This document shows, piece by piece, positions 19,131 to 30,394 of a stretch of 45,122 nt of DNA. Position 1 is the stretch's first letter. Every line of letters begins with the position of its first letter. A program made the position numbers and the translations under genes. Where the stretch lies: positions 1-45,122 of the forward strand of contig JAHRWA010000025.1 in NCBI GenBank assembly GCA_019090455.1. Reading direction: 5' to 3'. The DNA is from Pseudomonadales bacterium (GTDB taxonomy: Bacteria > Pseudomonadota > Gammaproteobacteria > Pseudomonadales > DC-out160). The notes beneath the pieces were generated by a model, which worked only from the letters and a program-made list of their open reading frames with translations, was not told where the DNA came from and did no database searches.

Positions 19131-21788
19131 TTACTCTATAATTCTCGCGATTTCTTTTACGTCGAACACTTCAATTTTATCGCCAACTTTTACGTCATTA
19201 TAGTTCTTCACTGCAACACCGCATTCCATGCCATTTCGTACTTCCTGCATGTCATCTTTAAATCTTCGTAGAGATTCCAATTCCCCTTCATAGATAACAA
19301 TATCATCTCGAAGAACTCGAATAGGTTTATTGCGATACAACGTTCCTTCTACGACCATACAACCAGCCGCAGCTCCAAATTTTGATGACCGAAATACTTC
19401 TCGCACATCCGCCACGCCTAAAATTTCCTCTCGCCGTTCTGGTGATAGCAAACCCGACATTGCGGCTTTGACATCATTAATAATGTCATATATAACGCTG
19501 TAATAGCGTATATCTACACCTTCTTCTTGGCAGATCTTTTTTGCTGCCGCATCAGCACGAACATTAAAACCGATAACAATACCATTTGACGCCAAAGCCA
19601 ATCCTGCATCAGATTCGTTAATTCCACCTACGCCTTTAACCACAAACGAAACTTTCACTTCATCTGTCGACAAATCATCCAAAGCACCAATTAACGCCTC
19701 CAATGAGCCTCGTACGTCTGTTTTTAAGACTATATTAACGCTAGCAATTTCATCTTTTTTCAAATTATCGAAAATATTTTCAAGCTTAGCGCCCTGTTGC
19801 CGAGCAAATCGCATTTCGCGCTCTTTCACTCGCCGATACTCAGCAACTTCACGTGCACTACGTTCATCCGATACCACTAGGAATTCATCCCCAGCTTCCG
19901 GCGTACCGGGCAACCCCAAGACTTCCACAGGCATAGATGGACCGATTTCCTTCTTCGCCAACCCGTTCTCATCAAACATGGCTTTTACACGACCATAGTG
20001 CGGACCAGCTAACACCAAATCCCCATGCTGAAGCTCCCCACTCTGTACTAATAAACTCGCTACAGCACCACGCCCTTTATCAAGGCGAGATTCAATCACA
20101 ATACCCTTTGCAGGTCCTGAATTAACAGCAGTTAGCTCCATCAATTCGGTTTGCAGAAGAACAGCTTCTAACAAGGCTTCGACACCTTCACCAGTAATAG
20201 CAGAAACATTAATAAATTGAATATCACCACCCCAATCCTCTGGGATTACATCACGAGCAGCTAATTCATTCTTAACTCGATCAGGGTCGGCCTGCTCTTT
20301 ATCTATTTTATTTACCGCAATAATGATTGGAGCATTCGCCGCTTTGGCATGATTAATCGCCTCTTCAGTCTGAGGCATTACGCCATCATCAGCGGCAACA
20401 ACGATAATTACAATATCAGTACAGTTAGCACCTCGAGCTCTCATCGCGGAAAATGCAGCATGCCCGGGAGTATCCAAGAAAGTAATTGAGCCATGATCAG
20501 TATCAACATGGTAAGCACCTATATGCTGAGTGATCCCACCTGCTTCTCCATCAGTAACATTCACTTTCGCACGACGGATATAATCTAGTAATGAGGTCTT
20601 ACCATGATCAACATGCCCCATTATTGTAACCACTGGTGCTCGCGAATTGACATCCTGATCGTCATGAATCAACGAATCGACCAAGTCACTCTCTACTTGA
20701 TTTTCCTTAATTGTGGCAACTGTATGCCCAAGCTCTTCCGTCACGAGAATCGCCGTCTCTTGATCAATCGTTTGATTAATCGAGGCCATGACTCCCATTT
20801 TCATTAGAGCTTTAACCACTTCCATGCCTTTGACAGACATTTGATTCGCTAAGTCACTAACAGATATCACTTCACCGATTTCAACTTCACGAATTATTGG
20901 GCCAGTAGGGCTTTGGAAACCATGCTCGCCAGAACCTTTCAATTTCCTTCTAGCTTTCACCTGAAGCCGCTTACGATCCCCAGAACGTTTAGCCCTTTTT
21001 GTACTCTTTTGCTCTTGAACAAGACTCTCTTCAAACGCCTGCTTTACAATTTCGTCTTCTATAACCAATTCTTCAGTAAACAACTCTTTTTTACTGTCAC
21101 CGCCACGAGCTTCCAACTCTTCTGATACCCGTTTTGCCGCTTCCTGAGTCTTTTTAGCCGCTTCTGCCTCAGCCTTCTGACGAGTATCATCTTCCACTCG
21201 CCGGCGTGCGAGTTCATCCGCTTTTCGCTTATCTTCTGCCGCCTTCTCTTCTGGCGTCATCGCAACCGATTTCTTCTGCACCGATGACGTTCGTTTTAGA
21301 ATCTTATCTCTTGACGATTTAGGGGCTTTAACTGGCTTCGGCTTAACTTCAGCTTGAAGGGTAGTCGCTTCTCTTTTTTCTTTCTCTTCCTCTAGACGCT
21401 TTGACTCTTCTGCTTGAATCTTGGCTTCCGCCTCCAATCGGGCATTTTCTTCAGCTTCCTGCTTTTCTTTCTCTTCCTCTTGAACCGCACTTCTTTTTAC
21501 ATAAGTTCGCTTCTTACGAATCTCAACGTTAACCGTCTTACTCTTCCCTGCATTGCCACCAACCTTGAGTCGGCTTACACTTTTTCGCTTTAATGTAATT
21601 TTTTTCGCTTGAGGCTCGGTTTCGCCATGAGCTTCTTTGAGAAAAGACAAAAGCTGCTGCTTCTCATCATCCGAAATAGTCTGTTCCGCATCTCCATGAG
21701 TAAGACCAGCATCTCGCATCTGCTGTAACAGCTTATCGACGGGAACACCCACGACACCAGCCAATTGTTTTACGGTCACTTCTGCCAT
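19131..21788 (-). CDS. infB: Translation initiation factor IF-2
   Basis: 885 residues from the ATG at 21788. The N-terminal IF2N motif ([21 protein letters not shown]) is followed by a long Lys/Glu/Ala-rich charged linker, then the GTPase domain with G1 [10 protein letters not shown]3 DTPGH and G4 NKID, and domains II to IV. IF-2 delivers fMet-tRNA to the 30S subunit. An in-frame TTG at 21803 is rejected: the ribosome-like AAGAGG is too close to it, and the family starts at MAEVTVK. Neighbours nusA and rbfA match the conserved order. Confidence 0.98.
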   Translation of the reverse strand: MAEVTVKQLAGVVGVPVDKLLQQMRDAGLTHGDAEQTISDDEKQQLLSFLKEAHGETEPQAKKITLKRKSVSRLKVGGNAGKSKTVNVEIRKKRTYVKRSAVQEEEKEKQEAEENARLEAEAKIQAEESKRLEEEKEKREATTLQAEVKPKPVKAPKSSRDKILKRTSSVQKKSVAMTPEEKAAEDKRKADELARRRVEDDTRQKAEAEAAKKTQEAAKRVSEELEARGGDSKKELFTEELVIEDEIVKQAFEESLVQEQKSTKRAKRSGDRKRLQVKARRKLKGSGEHGFQSPTGPIIREVEIGEVISVSDLANQMSVKGMEVVKALMKMGVMASINQTIDQETAILVTEELGHTVATIKENQVESDLVDSLIHDDQDVNSRAPVVTIMGHVDHGKTSLLDYIRRAKVNVTDGEAGGITQHIGAYHVDTDHGSITFLDTPGHAAFSAMRARGANCTDIVIIVVAADDGVMPQTEEAINHAKAANAPIIIAVNKIDKEQADPDRVKNELAARDVIPEDWGGDIQFINVSAITGEGVEALLEAVLLQTELMELTAVNSGPAKGIVIESRLDKGRGAVASLLVQSGELQHGDLVLAGPHYGRVKAMFDENGLAKKEIGPSMPVEVLGLPGTPEAGDEFLVVSDERSAREVAEYRRVKEREMRFARQQGAKLENIFDNLKKDEIASVNIVLKTDVRGSLEALIGALDDLSTDEVKVSFVVKGVGGINESDAGLALASNGIVIGFNVRADAAAKKICQEEGVDIRYYSVIYDIINDVKAAMSGLLSPERREEILGVADVREVFRSSKFGAAAGCMVVEGTLYRNKPIRVLRDDIVIYEGELESLRRFKDDMQEVRNGMECGVAVKNYNDVKVGDKIEVFDVKEIARIIE

Positions 21789-21851
21789 ACTCAGTTCTCT
21801 CAATCCTCTTTAATTCATGACACCCTACTGATTCTAAAACAACTTAATCAG

Positions 21852-23369
21852 CTAAGAAGGGGATGATTCATCCTCATTCGCAAACCACGGCTCCCGGGCT
21901 TTCATAATGAGACTGGCCGCCTTTTCTTCGGTCATGCCTTCGATGTCAAGCAGCTCATCGACAGCTTGTTCCGCCAAATCTTCCATTGTTACGATTTCTC
22001 GATTCGCAAGAACAAAGGCCAGATGCTTATCCATACCTTCCATGTTTAATAAATCTTCTGCTGGAGCTACATCTGACAGCTTTTCTTCAGTCACTAGCGC
22101 TCTCGTTAACAACAAATCTTTTGCACGCGCTCGAAGCTCTTCTACAATTTCTTCGTCAAACTCTTCAATGCCCAGCATTTCATCCACAGGAACATACGCA
22201 ACCTCATCCAGTGTCGTAAACCCCTCAGCAACTAAGATTTCTGCTAGATCTTGGTCCACATCCAAATCAGCCATGAAAGACTCAATGTACTTCCCAGATT
22301 CGTCCTCTTGCTTCTGCTGAGCATCTGAGGTAGTCATAACATTCAAGGTCCATCCACTCAGCTCACTAGCTAGGCGAATATTCTGACCGCTCCTACCAAT
22401 AGCTTGCGCCAACTGATCTTCGTCAACGGCAATATCCATAGTATGGCTATCTTCATCAACTACAATAGATTCCACTTCGGCAGGCGACATAGCGTTGATG
22501 ACAAATTGCGCTGGATTATCATCCCACAAAACTATATCTATCCTTTCGCCATTCAACTCAGTCGATACTGCCTGCACACGAGCACCTCGCATTCCGACAC
22601 AGGCACCAACTGGATCTATTCTCTGATCATTCGTTTTTACCGCTATTTTAGCCCTTGATCCTGGATCACGGGCAGCGGCTTTAATTTCAATTAAGTCTTC
22701 ACCAATTTCTGGGACTTCGATCTTAAATAACTCGATGAGCATCTCTGGACGACTTCGACTAACAAAAAGTTGCGGGCCTCTTAATTCGGTATTCACACCG
22801 AACATAACTCCCCGAACCCTATCACCCACTCGAACTTGCTCTCGCGGAATCATTTCGTCTCTGTAAATAACCGCTTCCGCATTATTGCCCATGTCAAGAA
22901 TAACTTGATCGCGAGTAGACTTCTTGACTGAGCCATTAATTAACTCGCCTATTCGATCTCGGTACACTTCAATAATTTGTATTCTTTCTGCTTCTCGAAC
23001 TTTCTGTACAATAACTTGTTTCGCTGTCTGGGCAGCTATACGACCAAATCCAATTGACTCAATAGATTCCTCATAGTATCCACCCAATTCAAATTCATTA
23101 GAGGGCTGCTTCTCTTCTGCATCTTCCAACGAAATAACCAAAGATGGCGTTTCCCACTCTTCATCATTATCGTCAACAATATGCCAACATCTAAAGGTAT
23201 CATAATCACCAGTAATGCGATCTATCGCAACCCTGACGTCAATTTCCTCTCGATAACGTTTTTTCGTCGCAGTAGCCAACGCCAACTCAACAGCCTCAAA
23301 GATAACTCCTTTGTCGACTCCTTTCTCATTGGATACTGTGTCCACAACTAAGAGAATTTCTTTGCTCAT
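21852..23369 (-). CDS. nusA: Transcription termination/antitermination protein NusA
   Basis: 505 residues. N-terminal polymerase-binding domain, S1 domain ([20 protein letters not shown]), two KH domains (GMRGARVQ and [12 protein letters not shown]), and two acidic C-terminal helix-hairpin-helix repeats from about 370, as in E. coli-type NusA. It controls pausing, termination and antitermination. In E. coli it autoregulates this operon through leader terminators, which matters given the two terminator hairpins upstream of rimP here. Confidence 0.98.
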   Translation of the reverse strand: MSKEILLVVDTVSNEKGVDKGVIFEAVELALATATKKRYREEIDVRVAIDRITGDYDTFRCWHIVDDNDEEWETPSLVISLEDAEEKQPSNEFELGGYYEESIESIGFGRIAAQTAKQVIVQKVREAERIQIIEVYRDRIGELINGSVKKSTRDQVILDMGNNAEAVIYRDEMIPREQVRVGDRVRGVMFGVNTELRGPQLFVSRSRPEMLIELFKIEVPEIGEDLIEIKAAARDPGSRAKIAVKTNDQRIDPVGACVGMRGARVQAVSTELNGERIDIVLWDDNPAQFVINAMSPAEVESIVVDEDSHTMDIAVDEDQLAQAIGRSGQNIRLASELSGWTLNVMTTSDAQQKQEDESGKYIESFMADLDVDQDLAEILVAEGFTTLDEVAYVPVDEMLGIEEFDEEIVEELRARAKDLLLTRALVTEEKLSDVAPAEDLLNMEGMDKHLAFVLANREIVTMEDLAEQAVDELLDIEGMTEEKAASLIMKAREPWFANEDESSPS

Positions 23370-23510
23370 TGTATTGCCCCAAACTGAGGCCCCTCTATTG
23401 TCAACATATTATGAAAGCCACACCATTGACCATTAAGTTTATCTTTCGTAAGCGTGCTACCAGGTGCGACTGCAAACTATTAAATCTCATAAAAACTAAA
23501 TTTAAAACCT

Positions 23511-23966
23511 TCAATCAAACACAATCCGCCCTTTTTCAATTTGATCAAAAGGTACATCTAATGATTCGCCATCTACCTCAAACGTTAAAGAATTTTCACT
23601 CTGGCACTTTAACACGCCTTTGAACTTCCTTCGCCCGCTAATTGCGCTGAACAATCGCAACTGCATTGTTTCTCCTTGGTATGCCTTATAGTGTTCCGCT
23701 GAAAACAAAGGCCTATCCAAACCGGGAGACGAGACTTCAAGAGAATATTCGCCAGTGATGGGATCTTCGACATCCAATATTGCGCTTACTTGACGGCTGA
23801 CTGCTGCGCAATCGTCAACGGTAATGCCATCTCCAGACTCAATATAAAGCCTTAAAGTCGAGTGGCGCCCTTGTGACAGATATTCAACCCCCCACAACTC
23901 AAAGCCAAGGGAATTAACCGCAGGTTCAAACATCTCCTGCAACTGGCTTACCTGTTTATTCCCCAA
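23511..23966 (-). CDS. rimP: Ribosome maturation factor RimP
   Basis: 151 residues, normal length. The family motifs GFELWGVEYLSQGRHSTLRLYI and the SPGLDRPLF segment are present. RimP helps 30S assembly by aiding S12 incorporation. The only usable start in frame is a TTG at 23966: a TAG lies 27 bases upstream and AGAGG is about 8 bases before the TTG. It is the first protein gene after the tRNA-fMet and is preceded by two terminator-like hairpins. Confidence 0.95.
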   Translation of the reverse strand: MGNKQVSQLQEMFEPAVNSLGFELWGVEYLSQGRHSTLRLYIESGDGITVDDCAAVSRQVSAILDVEDPITGEYSLEVSSPGLDRPLFSAEHYKAYQGETMQLRLFSAISGRRKFKGVLKCQSENSLTFEVDGESLDVPFDQIEKGRIVFD

Positions 23967-23999
23967 ACCATCAGCCTCTTCACCAGAACTCTAAAACAA

Positions 24000-24018
24000 A
24001 AAATGGGCCACTGGCCCA
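24000..24018 (-). terminator. Terminator-like hairpin in the leader just upstream of rimP
   Basis: TGGGCC (24004-24009) and GGCCCA (24013-24018) form a 6-bp GC-rich stem with a 3-base loop. On the minus strand it is followed by TTTTTTGTTTT. It lies only about 35 bases before the rimP start, so full termination here would silence the operon unless read-through is regulated. Confidence 0.65.
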
Positions 24019-24178
24019 CGCTAAAACTGCTCGGTGTTCGCAAAAGTTTTCAACAGGAATTGCTGTCACTTTTACAGCTAACCAACATCCAAGGTCACTC
24101 ACACCCAGCGACTTCATACTAGATCGAACCGAATGAGTATTCACTACCGATATGATAGCTATAAAATGAATACCTAAC

Positions 24179-24199
24179 AAAAAGCCCCTTAAAAGGGGC
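24179..24199 (-). terminator. Intrinsic terminator between tRNA-fMet and rimP
   Basis: GCCCCTT (24184-24190) pairs with AAGGGGC (24193-24199); in practice about 6 bp with a 4-base loop. On the minus strand it is followed by TTTTTGTT. It would release the tRNA-fMet transcript, with a fraction reading through to rimP-nusA-infB. Confidence 0.7.
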
Positions 24200-24386
24200 C
24201 TCTTGATACAAGCCTAATAACAAAACACCAAACAGTCATTTTAACTTTTCGTATGACTGTCGGTAGCCTATGTATAGACCTAAAACGCCGACTTAGCAAA
24301 ACATCCATCATCAAACACTAACAGCCTACCGATTGTTAGCATCATGTTTGCTGAAGAAAACACTCCACTTCGCCTTTGTCTAAATT

Positions 24387-24463
<77 letters not shown>

Positions 24464-24477
24464 TCAGTAGGGCCGGA

Positions 24478-24506
24478 AATATATGGGGATTTGCTTATAG
24501 TGTCAA
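24478..24506 (-). promoter_or_regulatory. Strong sigma70 promoter for tRNA-fMet
   Basis: On the minus strand TTGACA (24506-24501), a 17-base spacer and TATATT (24483-24478), then a GC-rich stretch (TCCGGCCC) before the tRNA start at 24463. The GC-rich discriminator is typical of stable RNA promoters under stringent control. It probably also drives rimP-nusA-infB by read-through. Confidence 0.85.
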
Positions 24507-24630
24507 TCATTTTCGTTCAAGAAAGTTTATTTTTCTCAATAAAAAAACAATAGGCTTACAATCAACTCCGCAGAGGCGTTAATTACAAGGAAACACGTCA
24601 CTCACCTCACAAAACCGACCCACAGTAACA

Positions 24631-24648
24631 ACACCCCCGAAGGGGCGC
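24631..24648 (-). terminator. UUCG hairpin downstream of tRNA-Leu
   Basis: On the minus strand GCGCCCC-TTCG-GGGGTGT (24648-24631) forms a 7-bp stem with two G-U wobbles and a UUCG tetraloop, followed by TGTT. It starts 9 bases after the tRNA CCA. The weak U tract makes it either a modest terminator or a stable 3' processing boundary. Confidence 0.5.
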
Positions 24649-24656
24649 ATTATTGT

Positions 24657-24743
24657 TGGTGCCGAAGGCCGGACTTGAACCGGCACGACCGTAGGCCACT
24701 ACCCCCTCAAGGTAGCGTGTCTACCAATTCCACCACTTCGGCA
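24657..24743 (-). tRNA. tRNA-Leu (GAG anticodon)
   Basis: 87 bases with a long variable arm and encoded CCA. The anticodon loop reads CTTGAGG, giving GAG, within the stem CTACC/GGTAG. The acceptor GCCGAAG pairs with CTTCGGC. It lies 92 bases after the secG stop on the same strand with no obvious promoter of its own, so it is probably cotranscribed with secG, a common gammaproteobacterial arrangement. Confidence 0.97.
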
Positions 24744-24834
24744 TAATTTTTAAAACACACGCATTCACTAACATTTTCACATTAATGATTTCTATTACGA
24801 TTCACGAAAACTAAGTATTTATGAGCCTTGAAGA

Positions 24835-25269
24835 TCACCCCTCAACTGCCGGCACACCCTCCAACCCAACCGATTTTTCAGGAGCAGAGGTACTCGCCTC
24901 AATTACTGGCAGACTATCTTCCGTCAAAGAAGCCTCTTCTATAGCAGGCAAATCTTCGTACCCCAAAGGAACTGACGTTTCACCGGATGCCTCAATAACA
25001 GGAACCGAAAACGGGATTTGCGCCTCCAGCTCGGACTGCTTCTTAGCCATATAAGCCATACCCAAGCTACTAAGGAAGAACACTGTCGCAAGTATTGCGG
25101 TAGTGCGAGTTAAAAAATTACCCGAACCGCCACTACCAAAAACCGTCTGCGACGCTCCCGACCCAAATGAAGCCCCCATGTCAGCGCCTTTACCTTGCTG
25201 AATCAAAATCAACCCGACTAATGCAACAGCTGAAAGCACCTGCACTACTAACAATATGGTTTGTTCCAT
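24835..25269 (-). CDS. secG: Protein-export translocase subunit SecG with an acidic C-terminal extension
   Basis: 144 residues from the ATG at 25269. Two transmembrane segments (about 3-22 and 54-72) flank the conserved IQQGKGADMGASFGSGASQT loop, as in SecG, which assists SecYEG and SecA in protein translocation. Beyond residue 80 there is an acidic, Pro-rich tail with four related motifs: VPVIEAS, LPAIEEAS, LPVIEAS and VPAVEG. SecG is usually near 110 residues, so the tail is an addition. An in-frame upstream start at 25305 is rejected because the family begins at the chosen Met. Confidence 0.95.
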   Translation of the reverse strand: MEQTILLVVQVLSAVALVGLILIQQGKGADMGASFGSGASQTVFGSGGSGNFLTRTTAILATVFFLSSLGMAYMAKKQSELEAQIPFSVPVIEASGETSVPLGYEDLPAIEEASLTEDSLPVIEASTSAPEKSVGLEGVPAVEG

Positions 25270-25321
25270 TACTATCAACCTAAAACATTGGCCGCTAGGC
25301 CACAAATTTTCATTACTACGT

Positions 25322-26080
25322 CTAATTCATTTCAGCCGCAGCACAGATACTCAAAAACTCATCGACCCTAAGGGAAGCACCACCAATCAAGCCGCCATCA
25401 ATATCAGGCTGCCCAAACAGCTCTTCAGCATTATCGGCTTTAACGCTTCCGCCATATAAGATTCTCAATTCGTCAGCAACCGTCTTATCAATCTCGCCAA
25501 CTTGCCGCCTAATCGCAAGATGAACCTCTTGAGCCTGTGCTGGAGTTGCGGTCTCCCCCGTCCCTATCGCCCAAACAGGCTCATAAGCAACCAAGGATTG
25601 ACTAACACCCGTAACACCAACAAGATCAATGACGGACCTTACCTGGCGAGAAACAACAGCTAAAGTACTTCCTGATTCTCTCTCATTTAATGTTTCGCCA
25701 ACACAGAGTATAGGCGTCAACCCCACAGCTAGCGCAACTTTTACTTTTTCCGCCACCAGCTCATCAGTCTCACCAAAAAGCGATCGCCTCTCTGAATGCC
25801 CTAAAACGACATACCGACAACCATGATCCTTAAGCATGCCCGCAGAAAGTTCGCCGGTATAAGCCCCATCATCATGCTCACTCATGTTTTGAGCACCCAA
25901 CAAAACCAAAGAACCTTCGATCAAACTGCACACCTGATATATATAAATCGAAGAAGGGCAAACGACCACCTCAACTTGACCTCCAGGCTTTAACCCTTTC
26001 ACTAGCGCCTTAACTAGCTGATCTATACTTTCATGGCGGCCATTCATCTTCCAATTGCCAACTACAACACGTGCGCGCAT
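25322..26080 (-). CDS. tpiA: Triosephosphate isomerase
   Basis: 252 residues from the ATG at 26080, the normal length. The substrate Lys is in GNWKMNG, the catalytic His in VLGHSERR, and the catalytic Glu in AYEPVWAIGTG; the phosphate loop is GGSVK. It interconverts dihydroxyacetone phosphate and glyceraldehyde 3-phosphate. AGAGGA lies about 6 bases upstream of the start. The longer frame beginning at 26146 would add a 22-residue N-terminus foreign to the family. It sits between glmM and secG, as in Pseudomonas. Confidence 0.98.
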   Translation of the reverse strand: MRARVVVGNWKMNGRHESIDQLVKALVKGLKPGGQVEVVVCPSSIYIYQVCSLIEGSLVLLGAQNMSEHDDGAYTGELSAGMLKDHGCRYVVLGHSERRSLFGETDELVAEKVKVALAVGLTPILCVGETLNERESGSTLAVVSRQVRSVIDLVGVTGVSQSLVAYEPVWAIGTGETATPAQAQEVHLAIRRQVGEIDKTVADELRILYGGSVKADNAEELFGQPDIDGGLIGGASLRVDEFLSICAAAEMN

Positions 26081-26217
26081 AGGGAGTCCTCTTCTCTGGT
26101 TCCTTTCGCGAGGCGCAATGGTATAGAAGAAGACAGTAAGATACAAGAAGAGCCAATCTTAGATAACATAGCTACGCCCCCCCGAAAGGCGAGCTAAAAA
26201 CACAAGCTCTACCCACA

Positions 26218-27567
26218 TTAATGTACATTCTTATTAACGATGGCTTTCACCACCTCTGCAAGCTCTTCACATAATGACTGTACAACATTGGGATCCTCCC
26301 CTTCCACCATCACCCTCACCACGGGTTCAGTGCCAGAAGGTCGCAACAATACCCGCCCTTTATTCTCCAAACGCTCAGTCGCATCTGCCACTGCTTCTAA
26401 TATTTCTGGATTCTGGCTAGGATCCCCAGGAGATGGCAACCTTACATTTATCATCGATTGAGGAAGTTTATTCATCCCCTTTTTCAATTCGGCCAATGAC
26501 ATCCCCGACCGAACTAGAACACTCAGCACCTGAAGCACAGACACGATACCGTCGCCCGTTGACGCTTGATCCAAACACAAAATATGTCCTGATGACTCCC
26601 CCCCAACCAACCAACCTTTAGAGCTCAGCTCTGCAACAACAAAGCGATCCCCAACTTTAGCCCTGACAAATTCAATACCCAAGTTTTTCAACGCCAATTC
26701 CATTCCATAATTACTCATCAAGGTGCCTACCACACCTCCCTTCATTTCACCCACCTCATGTCGCCCTCTCGCAATGATATATATTAGCTCATCTCCATCG
26801 ACGACCTCACCATTGTGATCCACCATCATGACCCGATCACCATCTCCATCAAAGGCAATACCAAAATCAGCACCTTGCTTTAACACTTCCTTTTGGAGCG
26901 CAGCGGGACTAGTAGAACCTACCTCCAAGTTGATGTTCAAACCATTAGGCTCCGTACCTATTGTCGTCACGTTAGCTCCCAACTCAGTAAATACACTTGG
27001 CGCAATGTGGTAAGTTGCCCCATTCGCACAATCCAACACAACATTAACCCCCCGCAAGTTTATAGACCGGGAAATGGTACTCTTACAAAATTCAATATAT
27101 CGCCCCCTTGCATCCTCTAGCCGGTAGGCTTTGCCAAGCTGACTTGAATCAACGACGCTCATCTCTTTCTCTAGCTGCGCCTCAATCGCCAACTCTATTT
27201 CATCCGGTAATTTTTGCCCATCTTTTGAGAAGAACTTAATCCCGTTGTCATTAAATGGATTGTGAGATGCGCTAATCACGATTCCAGCTTGAGCATGAAA
27301 AGTATGGGTCAAATAGGCAATGCCTGGCGTCGTCATGGGACCCAGCAACATAACATCCACGCCAGCCGCTGCAAGACCTGCCTCTAATGCAGATTCAAAC
27401 ATATAGCCTGAAATTCTAGTGTCCTTACCAATGAGTATTGTCGATCGGCCTTCACCGGAAAAAACCACCCCTGCCGCCCAGCCTAACTTCATCATAAATT
27501 CAGGTGTTATAGGATGCTCTCCTACCTTTCCCCGAATTCCATCGGTCCCAAAATATTTCTTCCCCAT
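26218..27567 (-). CDS. glmM: Phosphoglucosamine mutase
   Basis: 449 residues. N-terminal [10 protein letters not shown], the active-site Ser in [16 protein letters not shown], the metal loop DGDGDR, and the substrate loop GGESSGH are intact, as is the C-terminal phosphate site [12 protein letters not shown]. It converts glucosamine 6-phosphate to the 1-phosphate for UDP-GlcNAc, peptidoglycan and LPS synthesis. The ATG at 27567 lies 3 bases after the folP stop, so the two are translationally coupled. Confidence 0.98.
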   Translation of the reverse strand: MGKKYFGTDGIRGKVGEHPITPEFMMKLGWAAGVVFSGEGRSTILIGKDTRISGYMFESALEAGLAAAGVDVMLLGPMTTPGIAYLTHTFHAQAGIVISASHNPFNDNGIKFFSKDGQKLPDEIELAIEAQLEKEMSVVDSSQLGKAYRLEDARGRYIEFCKSTISRSINLRGVNVVLDCANGATYHIAPSVFTELGANVTTIGTEPNGLNINLEVGSTSPAALQKEVLKQGADFGIAFDGDGDRVMMVDHNGEVVDGDELIYIIARGRHEVGEMKGGVVGTLMSNYGMELALKNLGIEFVRAKVGDRFVVAELSSKGWLVGGESSGHILCLDQASTGDGIVSVLQVLSVLVRSGMSLAELKKGMNKLPQSMINVRLPSPGDPSQNPEILEAVADATERLENKGRVLLRPSGTEPVVRVMVEGEDPNVVQSLCEELAEVVKAIVNKNVH

Positions 27568-27570
27568 ACT

Positions 27571-28427
27571 TTAATTTACCCCCATCACAGCTCGTGTCAT
27601 TTTGATTGCATCTACCGTCTGTTTCACATCATGAACACGAATAATACTCGCCCCATTCATTGCTGCAATAACCGCCGCCGCAACACTCCCTATCACTCTA
27701 TTCTCTACAGGTTTTTTTAGAACCTGTCCCACCATGGATTTACGCGACATTCCCACCAATACGGGCAAACCCAATTGCTTAAATTTCTCTAAATTTTTTA
27801 ATAAAGATAAATTATGCATTAAGGTTTTACCAAACCCAAAACCAGGGTCAATAATAATTCGACGCCTATCAACCCCTGCTTCCTCGCAAATTCTTATACG
27901 CTCCTCCAAAAAAAGGGCAACGTCACTAACCACATCTTCATAAATCGGATCATTTTGCATAGAACCTGGCTCACCTTGCATATGCATAAGGCAGACAGGA
28001 ATAGGCATTGCTGAACAGACTTCTAACGCTCCATCGCACCGCAACGCTCTTACATCATTAATTAAATCGGCACCAGCTTGATAAGCTTCGCTCATGACCC
28101 TTGCGGTACTTGTATCTACTGAAATTAAAGCTGAAGTTTGGCGTTTGAGCGCCTCAATGACTGGAATTACACGTCGCAACTCTTCTTCTGTTGTAACGGG
28201 AGCAGCACCAGGTCGAGTCGACTCCCCCCCCACATCGACAAATGAAGCTCCTTGCTCAATTACTTCCAAGCCTCTGGTCACTGCCGATTGAACAGCTAAG
28301 TGTCTACCACCATCAGAAAAGGAATCAGGAGTAACATTAAGCACCCCCATAATAGCGGGTCCAGCCTCGCCCAAGACATCATCAAAAAATGAAAAGCCGC
28401 CGCAGTCGGAAACTGTGGCGGCATCAT
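27571..28427 (-). CDS. folP: Dihydropteroate synthase, start region apparently frameshifted
   Basis: The core is a complete DHPS: MGVLNVTPDSFSDGG, GGESTRPGA, SVDT, NDV, DPGFGFGKT and the final IRVHDV are all present. It makes 7,8-dihydropteroate and is the sulfonamide target. The start is a problem. The coding frame has no ATG or GTG between the ftsH stop and MGV; only a TTG at 28374 without a ribosome site. A well-placed ATG (28427) with AAAGGT upstream lies 27 bases after the ftsH stop, but one frame off. Adding one base near 28403 would join it to DCGGFSFFDDVLGEAGPAIMG. The open frame also runs back to 28611 inside ftsH, which I consider spurious. The upstream coordinate given assumes the frameshift. 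Confidence 0.8.
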
Positions 28428-28453
28428 GCTTACCTTTATTGTCACCGCTAGAG

Positions 28454-30394
28454 CTAGTGGAGGCTATCGGCAGGCCCTCCGATTGAACTCTTCTCAGACT
28501 CCTTTTTATCTGACCCTGTTTCGTCAGCAGCAACAGAACCACCACCAGACGAATCACCATCACTCCACCCACTAGGAGGTCTAGGCTCTTTGCCCGCCAT
28601 AATGTCATCAATTTGATCGGAGTCTATAGTTTCATACTCCATCAAAGCTTTCGCCATAGCGTCTAGCATTTCACGGTGATCTTCAATTATGTTCTTGGCT
28701 GTTTCATAACACTTATCAATAATTGCCCGAACCTCCAAGTCAATATCCTTAGCGGTTTCAGCAGAAATACTCTTGGTTTGAGTCACCGATCGCCCAAGGA
28801 AGACTTCACCTTCGTCTTCTTCATAAAGTAGCGGACCCATTTTTTCTGAAAGCCCCCACTTCGTAACCATATTACGTGCAATCTGTGTTGCTCTCATGAT
28901 GTCATTTGACGCACCGGTGGTAACACCACCCTCACCTAGAGTAACCTCCTCGGCTATTCTACCGCCAAACAAACTACAAACTTGGCTCTCCAACGCGCGC
29001 TTACAAATACTATGGCGATCTTCTTCTGGCAGAAACTGTGTTACACCCAGAGCGCGACCTCGAGGAATGATACTCACTTTATAAACGGGGTCATGCTCCG
29101 GCACTAACCGCCCCACAATGGCATGGCCAGCCTCATGATATGCCGTATTCAGCTTTTCTTTTTCAGACATAACCATAGACTTACGTTCTGCCCCCATCAG
29201 AATTTTATCCTTGGCCTTCTCAAACTCATCCATCTCGACCACACGCTTATCCGATCGCGCAGCAAACAAGGCGGCTTCATTTACCAGATTCGCCAAATCA
29301 GCACCAGAAAACCCTGGAGTCCCTCTTGCGATAAAAGAGGGCTCGACGTTATCACCCAAAGGAACTTTACGCATGTGAACTTTCAATATTTGCTCTCTGC
29401 CTCGAACATCAGGTAACGGAACTGTAACTTGCCGGTCAAATCGGCCGGGGCGCAATAACGCGGAATCCAATACATCAGGCCGGTTCGTCGCTGCAATAAC
29501 AATGATGCCATCGTTAGCCTCAAAGCCATCCATTTCCACTAGCAATTGATTTAAGGTCTGCTCCCTCTCGTCATGGCCACCACCTAGACCAGCTCCACGA
29601 GAACGGCCCACAGCATCAATTTCATCAATAAAAATAATACACGGAGATTGCTTCTTAGCTTGCTCAAACATATCTCGGACACGTGAAGCACCCACTCCAA
29701 CAAACATCTCCACAAAATCAGATCCTGATATAGTAAAGAAAGGCACCTTCGCCTCACCCGCAATCGCTTTAGCCAATAACGTTTTACCTGTACCTGGTGA
29801 CCCCACCATTAACACACCTCTGGGGATTTGGCCGCCTAGCCGCTGGAATTTACCCGGATCACGAAGAAACTCGACTAACTCCTGCACCTCATCTTTAGCT
29901 TCTTCTACTCCAGCCACATCAGCAAAAGTTGTTTTAATTTGATCCTCACCCAACAAACGGGCCCGACTCTTACCGAAAGTCATAGGACCGCCTCGGCCTC
30001 CACCGCCGCCGCCTTGCATTTGTCGCATGAAAAACACAAATATCGCAACGATAAGAAGAATAGGGAAACAAGCGACGAGTAATTGCGCCCATAAACTTTG
30101 CTTTTCAGGCTGTCGCCCTTCGATAGCAACGTTATTCTCTAATAATTGATCCACCAACTTCGGATCTTGCAAAGCGGGGCGAATCGTCTCAAAAAGCTCT
30201 CCATTAGTGCGCTCACCAACTATATTAAAGCCTTCCACTGTAACCTTACGAACCTGCCCCGCTTCTACCTCGTCAATAAAAGTGGAGTATTGCAGCCTCT
30301 CAGGTCCACGCTGCTCACTGAAGTTGGTGAATACAGTCATTAATACGACCGCTATTACAATCCATAAAATTAGGTTCTTCGCCATGTCATTCAA
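28454..30394 (-). CDS. ftsH: ATP-dependent zinc metalloprotease FtsH
   Basis: 646 residues. Two transmembrane segments (about 5-22 and 106-122) flank a periplasmic domain. The AAA module has Walker A GSPGTGKT, Walker [10 protein letters not shown] and an SRH arginine finger (RPGRFDR). The zinc protease site is HEAGH. The C-terminal tail is Gly/Ser-rich. It degrades misfolded membrane proteins and regulators such as LpxC. The TTG at 30394 has AGAGGA about 7 bases upstream and gives [11 protein letters not shown]; the ATG at 30385 gives the more familiar MAKNLILW but lies 16 bases from that site. It follows rlmE, as in E. coli. Confidence 0.98.
   Translation of the reverse strand: MNDMAKNLILWIVIAVVLMTVFTNFSEQRGPERLQYSTFIDEVEAGQVRKVTVEGFNIVGERTNGELFETIRPALQDPKLVDQLLENNVAIEGRQPEKQSLWAQLLVACFPILLIVAIFVFFMRQMQGGGGGGRGGPMTFGKSRARLLGEDQIKTTFADVAGVEEAKDEVQELVEFLRDPGKFQRLGGQIPRGVLMVGSPGTGKTLLAKAIAGEAKVPFFTISGSDFVEMFVGVGASRVRDMFEQAKKQSPCIIFIDEIDAVGRSRGAGLGGGHDEREQTLNQLLVEMDGFEANDGIIVIAATNRPDVLDSALLRPGRFDRQVTVPLPDVRGREQILKVHMRKVPLGDNVEPSFIARGTPGFSGADLANLVNEAALFAARSDKRVVEMDEFEKAKDKILMGAERKSMVMSEKEKLNTAYHEAGHAIVGRLVPEHDPVYKVSIIPRGRALGVTQFLPEEDRHSICKRALESQVCSLFGGRIAEEVTLGEGGVTTGASNDIMRATQIARNMVTKWGLSEKMGPLLYEEDEGEVFLGRSVTQTKSISAETAKDIDLEVRAIIDKCYETAKNIIEDHREMLDAMAKALMEYETIDSDQIDDIMAGKEPRPPSGWSDGDSSGGGSVAADETGSDKKESEKSSIGGPADSLH

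Noticed and set aside
23980..24180. 66-codon minus-strand frame in the rimP leader
   Set aside because: Starts at a TTG without a ribosome site and runs through both terminator regions. Composition is not protein-like enough to call a leader peptide.
28453..28611. Upstream extension of the folP frame into ftsH
   Set aside because: The extra residues are simply ftsH Gly/Ser codons read in another frame (runs of Val and Leu) and have no homology to DHPS N-termini.
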